From: Metarhizium brunneum
Lineage: Eukaryota; Ascomycota; Sordariomycetes; Hypocreales; Clavicipitaceae
DNA length: 64,000 nt
Assembly: GCF_013426205.1 (NCBI RefSeq)
Contig: NC_089425.1
Span: forward strand, 4,278,001-4,342,000
Direction of reading: 5' to 3'
Part shown: piece after piece, positions 1 to 11,826 of the stretch
Layout of the letters: every line of letters starts with the position of its first letter
Position numbering within the stretch: position 1 is the first letter of the stretch
Program-made: the position numbers and the translations under genes
The notes under the pieces: model-generated
Seen by the model: the letters and a program-made list of their open reading frames with translations, nothing else
The model's database searches: none
Told to the model about the DNA's origin: nothing

Positions 1-831
1 GGGTGGCGCTCAGGACCGAGTTGAAAGACAAGGTCGCCAAACATGTCAAGACTTTCCAACTCGACCCGCTGCCCTTTCCTGCCGACGACCCAGACCCCCA
101 ATGCTACTATTCGTATGTATTTACGGACACGAAGAGCAAGACTAACAAGCGCTGGCACACTCAGATTCACCGGGATGCTTTTGGCTACGGTCAAGTCCCT
201 GCAGACATTGACCAGCGCAGAGTCGTAGACCTGCGTTGGTTCGGGTATACCGAAGAAAACGGCGACAACTACGTCACGTTCTCACCCAAGTATCAGGACG
301 AGTTTGGAATGCCGCAGGTCAGCATATGCATGCCCCCATCTTCCTGGCTTGACTTTTTCATCGCGTCCATGGCAAAAGCAAAACTCAGGTTGAGCTAACT
401 CATCTACAGCCAATATTCCACTTTACAGAGGACAAGAGCCAGCGACAGGCGGACATGCGGGCGGAGTAAGTTACCAAGAATATCATAATCTCCTTGTTTG
501 CTTGTCCCCCAGGTATACTCCAGACTAACTCCGGGGTAGCATGGTAACGGTGGCCAATAGACTTGGCGCCATAATCAGCAAGGAAGACGTGCATAAGAAC
601 ATGCCCCAAGGGTCTGCCCTGCATATCTGCGGCACATACAAGGCTGGCATCGGTGACAAGGCCGACGAGAGGAGCGTGGTCAATCAGTATGGCCAAATGT
701 GGAAGCATCCAAACGTGGTGCTCGGAGGGTGTGGTGTCATTCCCAAGGCGAATGCTTGCAATCCTACCCTTACCGCTGCTTGTTTTGCTATTCACGCAGT
801 CAAGAAAATGGTGGAAGAGCTTGATAAGTAG
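1..831 (+). CDS. Pyranose 2-oxidase-like GMC oxidoreductase, 3' part only
   Basis: C-terminal part of an FAD-dependent GMC flavoenzyme; the FAD-binding half lies left of the window. Exons read as 1-317, 410-465 and 540-831, with introns 318-409 and 466-539. The segment WHTQIHRDAFGYG followed by a DLRWFG block matches the substrate-loop region of basidiomycete pyranose 2-oxidases (DAFSYG in Trametes). Near the end are LHICGT and GGCGVIPKANACNPTLTA, which supply the expected catalytic His and Asn (His548/Asn593 in Trametes numbering). The family oxidises aldopyranoses at C2 with O2 or quinones as acceptor; the substrate here is unknown. It could act on a secondary metabolite rather than a sugar, because it adjoins P450 and MFS genes. 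The family call is firm; the substrate is not inferable. Confidence 0.85.
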
Positions 832-1727
832 TTATTTCAGGTCATTTTCAACATTCGCGTCGCTCGTTTCTTCTGAACTCTTCTTCCGGGGCTGACAAGG
901 AACTTGTCGTGTCTGGCCCCATGAGCTTGGAAACAGTTCGTCCTGTCGTTGACGCTGCAATGAACAAGGAAAATTGAAATCCAGTATGAGAATCTTTTAA
1001 ATACATCACTCGTTTATTCAAGTCTCTCGGTCGTCTTCTCATTGATCATGTCCGTTTCTCCATTTTTCACGTTCCTGGCCGGACTAGCTGGAAAGCCACC
1101 CAAACGCTGAGTTTTACTGCTGGCCTGCCATATAAAATGGATAAGATAATGTTTGGCTGTATCTTACACAACATCAGATTTCATTGCTGTGCCATGTAGA
1201 AGCTATTTTTTAGTGTGGCAGTGCTGCATGTCCATTCCTGTAGGCAAGTAGAGAAACCAAGCACAGGATCGATCATAAACTCCTTGTAAATCTCAGTAGA
1301 TACAATGGACTGAATTGCTGCTGTTAAAGTTCCAAAGTACAGTGTCAGGAAAGAGAGCACTCTACTTGAACAGCAACTGTAGCCCCTTATATTTCCGTGG
1401 ACAGACAGTATGGAAAAGAGTTGCCATCTGTTACACGGAAATGGTCCTGTTAGACGAGGGCTACGGTCACGAGGCCTAGGGCAAAGTCCCTCACCGACTT
1501 CTTGTATTTAAAGAGGTCTTTGGTTAACGAGGCCCTGAGGAAAACCAAGGACCTTTGATACCAAAGTCTGTTTTTAGATGAATTGAGCCATATTGCTCTA
1601 AGCCCTCTATTGAGCCCTTGTCACACCATCCATCCATTGCCCTAGAAGTAGTCGCGTTAGGCCACTTGGGTGCCATGAATCTGATGTATTACCGCCTGGC
1701 TGCTTTTGTATCCCGAGACAACGCTTG
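832..1727. other. Intergenic, tail-to-tail between oxidase and P450
   Basis: These 0.9 kb separate two convergent genes and presumably hold both 3' UTRs. Reading frames are short and broken on both strands. I see no RNA gene or repeat in it. Confidence 0.6.
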
Positions 1728-3497
1728 CTACGATTCCCTCGTTGACCAAACAAGCGGCGCCTTCTCCGGATGCAACATCTGAATCAACAACACCATGGCA
1801 GACTCCTTGTCAATAAGATCGAGGACTCTCCTGCGCGCGCCGTCCATCGTCTCCCCTTCAAAAACCACCGGGTCTACACGCCAGTCGCGCAAGAGCGACG
1901 CCATGGTAGCCACAAACTCGACCTGCGAAAACTTTCTGCCCGGACAGTCGCGCGCACCCTCCGACCAGCCAATAAATGTGCCGCGTCTCGGCTGAACAAA
2001 CACTTCGGCATCCAAGTCTGTCCCCTCGCCTTTTATAAAGCGAGACGGCCGCCAGGTAAGCGAGTCTGAACCCCACCATCTGGGATCAGTCTGTAGCGAG
2101 GAATACGCCAGGCATATCATGGTGTTGGGCGGGAGGACAAGTGTCTTGTCCCCGACATCTAGAGTTTGCGCCTTGTCCCGCGTCCACTTGGTGACGGGAA
2201 CAGGGGTATACAGCCGCATGCTTTCGTAAAGGACGGCTAGACAGCGCTTGAGCCTAGGAAAATCCGTCGTGTAGTTCCATTCGTGCGGCGGCCGGTCGCC
2301 CAGCACATGACGGAGTTCCTCCGACACCCAGTCCTGCACTGCCGGGTTGGACGCCAGGAAATACACGGCAAAGGTGAAGACATGGGATGCTGTGTCGTGG
2401 CCGGCAAAGTTGATGACGAAAATGTTTCCGTAAATCTCCCGCTCCGTGAGGCCCTCGCCCTGCTTGGCATCAAGCGACGCTTTGGCGAGGGATGACAAGA
2501 AGGTACGCCTGGTACCTTCGTCAGACGTGCCCTCGGCAACCTTGCGCTTCTCCGACTCGTACATGTCCGTCATGGCCCTCTGGAAGGCCTTGACGGCCTC
2601 TCCAAGTTGCCGCCATTTGAACGGCAACCAGGGCGTGTTTGTGAAGAACTTGGGCCCCATGGCAATGAGCAGGATGCAGTTTTCCAGTATCAGCTGGAGA
2701 GAGTCCTTGTAGCTGGCCGCAGGGTCGGCATGCGACGTTTCCTCGTAGCCTTGGAAGCTGAACGACTTGCCAAAGCCGGCCTTGGCCAGCACACCGAGCG
2801 ACAGGCCGCGGAGGTCGTCGGCCGTGCTTCGTACCGACGGACGCGATGACCAGTACCGAATCATGTCGGTTGCCTGCGATATGCTTTCGGACCAGACAAG
2901 CTCGTTGTAGCGCTCATTGAAGCACGAGGCCATGAGCTTTCGCTGCTGCACCCATCGCTGGCCCTCGACCTAGATGTACATTGAGCAAGCCATGGACCAA
3001 CATCCAAATGTATAAAAGGGATTCACTCTGCAGGGTTTGGCATTCGGGATCAACAAGAGGAGACGTACGCTGCCGACGCTGGGGCCAAAAACATCAAGGA
3101 CCTGAGTGAGCTCGACGCATCGTGGAAAGTCGTCCCTTCGGCGAACGATTTCCATGACGATCTCCGGATGGCCGACATACAGCCAGTTGCGGCCGGGCGT
3201 GACCAGCATGAAGGCATCGCCCAGTTCATGGTGGGAGTAGTATCGGTCGTGCAGCTCCCAGCCCATCCAGTTGTAACGCGTAAAGGCGCTCTCGCCAAAA
3301 ACGAGCTTGACATAGCCAAGAACCTTTTTGTCAATGAGCATCCAGAAGTGGTTGAGGTGGCTGATGGGGATGACATGGAAGCGAAGGCCGATCTTGCGAG
3401 CGGCCAGGTAATTGCGGAACAGAGAGTAGCATGACGGCACCGCCACCGCGCCGAGCATAAAGAGGCAAGCCCACAGGACGATGGGAATCGAGTTCAT
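1728..3497 (-). CDS. Cytochrome P450 monooxygenase (first of two)
   Basis: Membrane-anchored haem monooxygenase of 556 residues in two exons, 3497-3069 and 2969-1728, with a 99-bp GTACGT...CTAG intron. The N-terminus is a hydrophobic anchor (about residues 5-28). In order follow the I-helix motif AGHDT, the K-helix ExxR (YESMR), the WRPSRF meander and the haem loop WSEGARDCPGRK with the Cys ligand. All residues needed for activity are present and the length is normal for fungal P450s. The joined frame VEGQRWVQQRK across the intron is the expected C-helix (W-x-x-x-R). The substrate is unknown. Its convergent neighbour is the pyranose-oxidase-like gene, and an MFS exporter and a second P450 lie downstream, which suggests a metabolic cluster. 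Confidence 0.92.
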
Positions 3498-4231
3498 GCT
3501 AGAGGGTGTCTGAGAGACAAGCCCGCGGACGGTGATGATTCATGAAGCGGCTAGATAAAGGTGGTGTTGATGAAAACACCTGGGCCATGGGGCGAGGCGA
3601 GGGGCTGATCGGGGGGGACGGACATGGAGGTGCTGCTAGTGAGGTCCATATGGGGGTTACATGCATGGGAATATTGTAACCAGACTGCACATGGCATTGA
3701 CCACGTCCATGAGGGATGGCGGATGCAGAATTTGAAACTGCACAACCGGGGTGGACCAACAGGCGCATCATTCCTATGCTACGTACGGAGTGCCCTGCCG
3801 CCTATGAAAGGGCTCTCATGTTGTCGAGTTGGGCCGTGGCATCATGTAACGGCTTGACCAGGCGCGGGTGTCAGACAATACGACGTAAGCCTCCCTGGTC
3901 GACGTCAACGTCGCAGCATGACGGCCCCAGTCACGATACAACCAACGCGGCTGACTCCTCGGCAAGTCACCATCCGACAGTTTTCATTGGTTGCTATTTA
4001 TTGCATGCCAAGACGGGGAGCTACAGAGCACAAGGTACATACATATACTCCGTACATGCTGCATGTCGTGTCTTACCATGGCTGCAGGGTGGAATATCAA
4101 CTCATCAAGTCACCATCTGTCCATCACACAACACCACACGGGTAACGGGATAAGCAGAACATGGTCCACGGTCTACCATTAGCCTCTTTCTCACTCGGGC
4201 TGACGCTGAAGCCTAGCCTTCACGGCACATA
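3498..4231. other. Intergenic: P450 promoter side and receptor 3' flank
   Basis: This region holds the upstream region of the minus-strand P450 and the 3' flank of the minus-strand rhodopsin-domain gene. Two copies of the dispersed palindromic motif occur, at 3783-3791 and 4046-4055. Open frames up to 145 codons run through here but resemble nothing and lack gene-like composition. Confidence 0.5.
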
Positions 4232-5661
4232 TCAGCCCGTATGCTGTGTGACGCGAAACTCAACCTCCCTGGTAATGTGGTTCGGCTGCGTGTGATTTTG
4301 ATCCGGGGCCTTGTAACAAGCCGCAACCGGTTTTCCTAGACGCGGAACAAGAACAGGGCTCTGGCTACTATGCTGCGAATCTGCCTCGGATCCGTCTCGC
4401 ATGGCGACACAGTCGAAGGCGTTGAAGCCTTTGCCCGTCTGGCGGGTGCTTGGCATGTCGTACAAAATGGTGTCGTTGGGCTTCCGCCGTCTGGGCCTGA
4501 AATTCGATGCCATGCGCTCGTAGCAACTTCTCGTTGGTTTGCGAAGGGGGGTGCTGTTTGATCGCGTCGACGATACAAAGAGCTGGCGAAAGGCAGCCGC
4601 ACACGAGACTACGATGCCTACGTTCTCACGAGACACTGGTTAGCAATGAGGCCGGACAATGGGCAGCGAGTAAACATACACAGGAACGACTGGAGGGAGC
4701 TCCAGAACCACAGATACGTGCTGTCGGGCAACCCGTTGGACTTTTGCGTAGCGCCAATGTCGGCTGCTCGAGCTATGGCTACGGCCATGGTGATGATGGA
4801 GAGGGAGAAGAGGCCAAGGAGGGCAATCTTCTTGCCCAGACGAATCTGGACATTCCACAGCAGAAGAATGGGAAGAAGCATGACTAGTTCAGCGCCGTCA
4901 GTCTCTACTTGTTTCGTCTCTTGGGACCAGCGAGCAGACGTACTCAGAAAGTCGGAAAGGACATCGAGGGCGCAGTTGACGTCCAGCGTAACCTTGAGGA
5001 AATACGTCCCAGAGGGGGAATTGCAGCGGACCGTGATGTCCTTCAGACTGCCAAACAAGCACTCGTAGTCGATGTCACCGACGGCGACGAGATATGTGCA
5101 CATGGAGAAGACGAGGGTAGGCCACCAGAAATACTTGAACCTGTCGACACTGCTGCCCAGCCTCTTGAAGAAGAAGAGAAGCGACAGCTTAAACAGCATC
5201 AGAACGGTATAGAAGAACATCTCGACGATGAACGAGACGAGGAGAAACCGGCGCATACGCGTGACAAAGTCGGGCCCGACTTGGACCAGCCCGGCATTGG
5301 CATTCAGAATGTAGTACATGTCCTTTGCACCCCACTGCCACAGGGCAGCCGTGACCACAACCAAAACATAGGCAAACGAGATGAACAAGTCGTCCAGGTA
5401 GAGCCGGCGTGAGGTGCGGATGCGGGCGTACAGCCGGCTAGCAATGAAGATGGTCGCGATGGCAACGCCTGCCCAGAGGAAGCCCTAGCGTCGGGGGGTT
5501 AATGTGCAAATCTCTTGTGAGAAGCTGAATTACATGAGACGTACGATGAAGAGCTCATAAGAGATGCCAGGCGGAGTCGGTCGTGTTGTGGGTGGTGAGG
5601 CCGGCACGTCGCTTGCCTGGCGACGGAGGGGGAGATGGGATGGGTTGTACGAGAGCTTCAT
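4232..5661 (-). CDS. Rhodopsin-domain (Pth11/SAT4-like) seven-helix membrane protein
   Basis: Predicted integral membrane protein of 421 residues in four exons: 5661-5545, 5484-4944, 4883-4680 and 4635-4232. Each intron has GT-AG ends and the phases agree. The helices follow the fungal rhodopsin-domain order: a first helix FLWAGVAIATIFIASRLYAR, the conserved DD after RRLYL, helices around FYTVLMLFKLSLLFFFKRL, a luminal Cys-containing loop, KKIALLGLFSLSII near the end, and the closing SRENVGIVVSCAAAFRQLF segment. The long Arg/Pro-rich tail is presumably cytosolic. In plant and insect pathogens such proteins sense surfaces or ligands, but most have no assigned ligand. No CFEM domain is present, unlike the second receptor in this window. 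The ATG at 5661 is chosen because the frame upstream would add a charged, unlikely leader. Confidence 0.82.
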
Positions 5662-6286
5662 GATGGCAGCTATTTTACCCTTATCGGGCAGAGGTTGTGC
5701 GGATAGGTGTGCCCTCGTCTCTTTATTATGGTCCTTCCCGCCCAGCACCGACGGGAATCTTGGCGGTCGATGGTGAAGCTTGTATACAAGACGTGGTGGA
5801 CCAGGATGGGACGAGATGGACGACGAAACTCTGATTTCCTCCGATGGCGCGCGGGCCGCGTCTTCTCGACTTGACTAGACGAATGCTTCTTGTATGCTTT
5901 ACACGTTGCCAGACTCGCATTTGGGCTCCCGCTGTGAGTGATGCTACATGGTTGCTTGCCGTGGTTGGGGCCAGAATCTGAAGGATTTTGTAACATGTCA
6001 CCCAGGACAGTCACCCATGTAACTGCAGGTATGCATGCCTGCCCCAGTGCGCTGACATGGAGTGTTGGTTCTCTCTTTGCTGTCTGGTGTCTGGTGAGTG
6101 GAACTACTGTCCGTTGTCTATTATCTGTTGTTTATTGTTCGTCGTGTGCGATATTTAGGCGCTTGACCGTTCTAGCTGGGTTTTGTTTAACCTTATTCCC
6201 CCTATACCCGCTCCCATCACCTTCTTTACGTGGCTCCAAGTGCTGTTATCGCTGCGAGTGAACTAATGTGAGCCCGGAATCTCCCC
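5662..6286. promoter_or_regulatory. Shared divergent promoter, receptor / MFS exporter
   Basis: This 625-bp gap separates two genes transcribed away from each other, so both promoters must lie here. The 60 bp before the MFS start are pyrimidine-rich (runs of CT and TTCCCC), as is common upstream of fungal start sites. No specific regulator site is identified. Confidence 0.5.
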
Positions 6287-8490
6287 ATGATGACCGAGGG
6301 TAATAGCTTGGAGCGCCGAGTGTCCTCCTCTCCAAACGCGGCAGATGACCACCTTCACTCATGGCGTCTGGTAATCGTCATTGGTACTCTATGTCTAGGT
6401 GCCTTCCTATACGGCTTGGATGCCAACATCATAGGAGCCGCCATCCCGCGCATCACCACCGACTTCAAGTCTCTACCCGCTGTCGCCTGGTATGGCGCCT
6501 CGTACCTGCTCACTGTCACGGCATTTCAGCCCCTGTTTGGAAACTTGTACAAATTCTTCAATGCCAAGGTCGTGTACCTCGCTTCGCTGTTTATTTTCGA
6601 AAGTATTCCGGCCCTCGCCCCAGATTGTCAGTCCCCTTGGCTAACACGGCGTGTCCCCAGCTGGATCTATTGTTTGCGCCTCAGCCAGGTCATCCGACGT
6701 CTTGATCTTTGGGCGTGCTCTGTTGGGCTTTGGTGCCTCTGGCCTGCTACAGGGAGCCCTCGCCATCATCGGATGTGTTGTTTCTCTCGAAAAAGTTCCT
6801 CTCTTCCAAGGCATTGTCATCGCCGGCGTGGGCATCAGCGTATGTGTTGGGCCGATTATCGGCGGCGCCCTCACACAGTATGCTAGTTGGCGTATGTTTG
6901 CTTCTTTTCTTTTCTACTTCAAGTAAAACTATGACTGTTGTTTTCACCTCCAAACTGACGAGATATAGGCTGGTGCTTCTGGCTGTGCGACATTCTACCC
7001 GGTCCAGACGGATGTTTCTTGACCTCTGCTAACTTTGGCCTAGGAATGTTCCTGCGGGCTTCTGTGCCCTGGTAGTCGTCTTCTTCTTTGTTCCTCTGGC
7101 AGAGGGCTTTGCCAAAAACACCAAGGCATTGCCGTTGCGGCAAAAGCTCTTTCGTATGGATCCAGTCGGAACCGTCCTGTTCCTCGGCCTTGTATGCTGC
7201 CTCCTTCTGGCCCTGACTTGGGGTGGGCAGCAGTACGCCTGGGACAGCTCCCAAGTCATTGGTCTATGTGTTGGCTTCGGCGTGCTGTTATTAAGTTTCT
7301 GCACTTGGGATTGGAAACAAGGTGACATGGCCCTCATTCCCTTGCGAGTGCTTCGCAAACGCTCTGTGGGCATGGGAGCGATAATACTGTTTGCTTACGG
7401 AGTGGTTATGTATGTGGTGAGTGGCCCCAGAACCCCTTCCGTTTTGTTATATTCTGGCTGAAAACATTTTCTACATATAGTACGGCTACTATCTTCCCAT
7501 GTTCTTCCAGACCGTCCAAGGCGCTACAGCCACTGAGAGCGGCGTGCGGTACATTGCAATGATGGTGCCTCAAATCGTAACTTTGGCCTTGACGGGGGCC
7601 ATTGTATCAAGATGGGGCTACTACGTGGGAAACTCCGACCCTCCAAGGTGCTAAAGCAACTGGCTAATGAACAAACAGGTGCCATACATGATTACCGGTG
7701 GTATCATCGCCTCAGTCGGCTCTGGCCTCCTGACCACCATCAGCCCTGCAACGCCGGCGGCACAGTGGTCGGCCTATTTAGTTCTGACAGGTATTGGCGT
7801 TGGCATGGCCTCACAACTGCCGTACACGGCGCTACAAGTGGTTCTCGAGTACGCAGTTCCCTCTCTATTCGTCCTTCCGGCGGCACTGACTTTCTACGAA
7901 ACCCTAGTGCGTCCGATATTGCCACAGGAAATGGTAAGTACAAGCTCTTGTGCCCTCCACATAGCAAACGAAGACGCTGAAAATATTCTTCAGCCATTGC
8001 TGTTTTCTCATCGCAGCTTGGGGGGTCAGTAGCCGACGCCCTACACCGTATTGCCTCAACAAGGTCAGCGAACATGAACCACTGACCAGACGGCGCATTT
8101 AGGGCTCTCGGCCTGGCCATCGGGCAAAATTTGCTTATAACCGGACTGGGCAGGGCATTGCCTCGATACACGTCGGCGGTTACACTCGAGCATGTTCTAG
8201 GAGCGGGCGCCGGTGGCTTGTCACAGCTTAGTTCCTCGCCAGCCGTACTTGAAGCGCTGCGGTACGCCTACAATGACGCGATCAGGGATGTATTTATCCT
8301 GGGCCTGGCTTGCACATGTCTAACCGTGCTGCCATCGTGCGCGATGGAGTGGCTGAACATTGCGCTCGAGTCACAGAGACGGAAGCAACTACGCGAGAGT
8401 GATGGAGCTGAACGAGTCCAACTACAAGAGGAAACAGGAGTGAATACGGCATACATGGGACGGAGTAATTCCCTCAAGCAACATGAATGA
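6287..8490 (+). CDS. MFS drug:H+ antiporter (14-helix, DHA2-like)
   Basis: Plasma-membrane exporter of 564 residues assembled from nine exons: 6287-6602, 6661-6891, 6969-6984, 7044-7416, 7481-7624, 7679-7848, 7908-7933, 7994-8024 and 8103-8490. Spliced motifs are diagnostic: FLYGLDANIIGAAIPRI (helix 1), FGRALLGFGASGLLQG (motif B region), GPIIGGAL (motif C), ASWRWCFWLNVPAGF, and LDASDIATGNAIAVFSSQLGGALGLAIGQN late in the protein. The strong family match across each junction supports the models, including mini-exons of 16, 26 and 31 nt. Such carriers export toxins or fungal metabolites by proton antiport. Two P450s and an oxidase nearby suggest export of a cluster product or xenobiotic. The upstream ATG of a tandem MM is used as start. 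Confidence 0.9.
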
Positions 8491-9660
8491 AGTCTGTAAG
8501 GGGGGACATGGGCAAGAGCAGATATCACGCCTTCATCTACAGCCATGTAAACTTTCCCCTGTGCCGCTCCACTGACAGTAATCCGTACGAGAATATTGAA
8601 ACAGCGTCGCAATTTCCGGGTCGGGATACATGATTGATCCTTTCGGACCAGACGCGCGAACCACCCGAGTGCCATCAGCGAACCAGTTTCGTCCTGTCAA
8701 AACCCCTGGCTTCGTGCAAAATCACTTGATGGGCTTAGTAGGTGGTCAGTCTGTGTAGACAAAAACGACTGAAGTGGAGGAGAATATGCATACATATGCG
8801 GCAGGGTTCCTTGTTATTACGTACAGAGCATGTAGTGAGATTATTGTCATTATGCACATGCGGCACAGAGTGACGGACAACCCAGCCACTGCTGCATCAG
8901 CTCGGCGTTTTCCTGATACAGTCATCGGCGGCTGTTCCCATCATTCGTATGGCCAGGAATGGCCAGGTTCTTTGGGCACGTCAACCCAGAAGCCGCAGCA
9001 ACTTGGAACAATGCACATCACCAAGGAATCGATGAGTTGGCCTCCATGTCGCCCCCAACCCGTTCGCACTGGGGACATTCCAGGGTTAGACGACCGGGTA
9101 TCTACGAGTCGTCGCATTGCAAGCACGTCAAATGCCCCTTTTCCATACTGTTGTTGAGGGGGGCTAGGGAGCACACTATTACACTTGCGATATACTCTAC
9201 ATTCATCCTTGTTGAGTTGTTAGTCGAAACACCAAGGCCCAGTATTTGGGGGCCGGAGGAACACCACCCTGGCAAAGCACCCTTTTTTCGTTGAAACGTA
9301 TTCACGGCTGAATATCATCTATCGGGTATAATCTTGTCCCAGTTGTTCATCAGGACAATCTGTATAGGCATAAGGGACTCACACTCGTCATGACGTCTCA
9401 GCCTCACATGATGGCGATGGTGTTGAGGGGCTTGGAGGCTGCATTCTGACCTTGTTTACTCCGTACCCGAGGGATGCCTTTCAATGTTAGCCGATGGTTT
9501 ATAGGGGGCAGTATCCAATGGAAAATTATAGATAAAGTATCCACCCCCAAGCCCTGTTGTATCACCCTGTCGCACTACTTCGCCGTACAAAATCGACCCA
9601 CCTCTGCTGTCTTTAGCTATTCCCGAACCCAAGCTCTCGATTCTGTTTCATCACGAGGAA
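8491..9660. other. Intergenic upstream of second P450
   Basis: This 1.2 kb stretch lies between MFS exporter and second P450, both on the plus strand. One copy of the dispersed motif (TACTCCGTAC) is at 9457-9466. Frames of up to 135 codons occur but show no recognisable protein. The P450 promoter should lie in the last few hundred bases. Confidence 0.5.
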
Positions 9661-11572
9661 ATGTTGGCGGCTGCCTTCTTGTCCCTGTCAACAGCCGCCC
9701 TGGTTTTTCTTGTCTGTGGCACACTCCTCCTGTTGTGGCGGCTGTGGATGTTCACACTAAGACCATGGATCTGGCCCTCGGAGCCCAGATATATGCCATA
9801 CTGGATACCTTGTAGGCCAGCGCTGCTGATCATATCCCACGAAGAATGCCTGCTAACTTTACGACAAGTCATTGGTGATTTTCATGTCCCTCACCGGGAA
9901 AGCTATTCATGAGGAGTTGACAAGAGATAGGCCACCTACAACCATTCTTGAACAACTGTCATCAGCTCATTGATGATGCCGTGTATGTTTTGCCAACATT
10001 CTGACAACTTTGAAAGCTTTTAGCTGCTTTTGCTGACACACAGCAACAATAACCAGGAGCTACTTTGGCCATACCGACGAGCTGTATGCCTTCACAATAT
10101 GCGGCGTCACAATGTACGGTCTCTCTCGACCCGAGGATGTCACTGGCATCCTTGACGGCGCGCCGTGGACTCACGGCATGGACTTCGAGCACTTCATATC
10201 CGAGGTGATGCAGAAGTTTGGCATGTCTCCAGAAGCTGTGGACGAGGCCAGATACCTTCCAAAGCCGGGAGATGCTTGTTACATTGAGAACAACGTCACC
10301 AATCCTCGGCACTTGACCCTCATTCACTTTGTTGAAGATCTGTACAAAAGGCAGTTCCTCGACCCATCAAACTTGGACAGTCTTTCCAAGGTATTCTCGG
10401 GCTGTCTGCAAGAGACTCTGCAGAGTGAGAAGCTCGACTTTTGCACCAGAGACTACAACGGCTGCCTCTACAGCATTGGTGCTCCTGGCCTGCGCCGCGA
10501 AGTCTCCCTCTACTCGCTGGTGGCCGGGACCATGGTGGACGCGACATTGCGGTCCCTGTTTGGCCCGTATCTTCACCAGGTTGAACCGGACATTGTAGAT
10601 CAAGTAATACAGTTCAATGCGCATGCTTGGATACTCTTCTACGGACTGCCCGACTTCTTTGGCCTTGCGCCAGTGTGTGAGCCTCGCGACCGTATCAAGG
10701 CGGCTTTCCGGGCCTTTGTCAATCTACCAGAAGAAGAACGGAGCGAGCAGTGCTTCGCATTCAAGCACCTCCTTAGATGGATGGATGTACTTGGAATCGA
10801 TAACGAGTCACGAATCGGCTTATTGTTCCTATTCTTCTTCGCGTGAGTGCTGAGACGGAAAGCCTCACTCCCTCCCGTATTTTCTTATACTTGCCCACGG
10901 TCAAGACGTAGGATCTTCTTTTACTGACTGTTCCATTCCTCGCACAGGAGCATTGCCAACGAGCAAAACGCTTGCTACTGGTTTGTAGCACACATTGTGT
11001 ACGACGAGGAACTTCTCGATATTGCGAGGGAGGAGATGGAGCCTGCTTGGCAGTCGGGCGAGTTGGACGTCAAGCATCTCACATCCAACTGCCCGCGGCT
11101 CGATGCAATCTTCAGCGAGACACTGCGTCAGCGGACCAACACGTTTGGCTGGCGCGTTGTCAAGGAGAAGACGGTGATCCGCGGCAAGGAGCTTCAGCCC
11201 GGCACGCCCGTCATCATCCCCATGCGGGTATTGCACACCAACAAGAGACTCTGGGGTGTCGACGTGGACGAATTCGACCCCGGCCGATTCTTCAACAAGA
11301 CGACGGCCCGCCAGCCATACTACCGCCCCTTTGCCAGCGGGCCTACGTACTGCCCCGGGCGGGTGCTGGCAAAGCGCGAGACGTATGCCTTTCTCGCCAT
11401 TCTGCTCCGCCGCTTCGACGTCACGCTGCTCGAGCCACCCGCATCCCCGGGTACGAAGCAGGCTTTCCCGCTGATGGAAACCCAGAGGCCACCGACGGGG
11501 GTTAAGGGGCCGAAGCCTGGCATGGATCTGTTTGTGAGGTTGGACGAGCTGGTTACCGAGAAGTTAGTTTAG
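9661..11572 (+). CDS. Cytochrome P450 monooxygenase (second, CYP7/8-like)
   Basis: Haem monooxygenase of 537 residues in four exons: 9661-9811, 9931-9982, 10057-10842 and 10948-11572. A long N-terminal hydrophobic anchor is followed by EPRYMPYWIP, then HLQPFLNNCHQLIDDAV joined to SYFGHTDELYAF, an order typical of the fungal P450s that resemble animal CYP7/CYP8. The K-helix is ETLRQR and the haem loop is FASGPTYCPGR with the ligand Cys. The I-helix region (SIANEQNACYW) lacks the usual A-G-x-D-T acid/Thr pair, which in this clade can indicate unusual chemistry; this is a family-level inference. The first intron is the least certain junction, since the chosen acceptor loses the Gly normally found before His. 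The coding end lies within 260 bp of the AT island. Confidence 0.88.
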
Positions 11573-11821
11573 CCGTTTTTTTAAACTGTACGGGCCTCTT
11601 GTGGAAATATGATAGGCATAATAGTGTGATTTTGCGGGGAATTTTACCATGTAGATTTTGAGCTTGTATAGAAAAAATATATTAGTATTTTTTGCGGCAA
11701 TAATAGTAATAGTTGCCAGATAGTAGCTATAATTACTAAAAATTATATTATATTAATTATATTAACTAAATATAAATAGGTATATTATATTTTTAAAATA
11801 GTTTTATTATTAATATTTTTA
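11573..11821. other. AT-rich left shoulder of the RIP island
   Basis: Base composition falls from balanced to strongly A+T within about 150 bp of the P450 stop codon. Some G and C remain (for example around 11,690-11,725). The retrotransposon inserted into sequence that is itself AT-rich, so this shoulder may be an older degraded element or leakage of mutation past the element edge. No gene is visible. Confidence 0.6.
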
Positions 11822-11826
11822 GATAT
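11822..11826. repeat. Target-site duplication, left copy (GATAT)
   Basis: The five bases GATAT directly precede the left LTR. The same five bases directly follow the right LTR at 19,328-19,332, as expected from a retroviral-type integrase making a 5-bp stagger. Confidence 0.85.

Noticed and set aside
8025..8063. Alternative donor at 8,064 in the exporter gene (39-nt intron)
   Set aside because: It is shorter than other introns here and inserts residues that break the LGGALGLAIGQN helix; the donor at 8,025 restores it.
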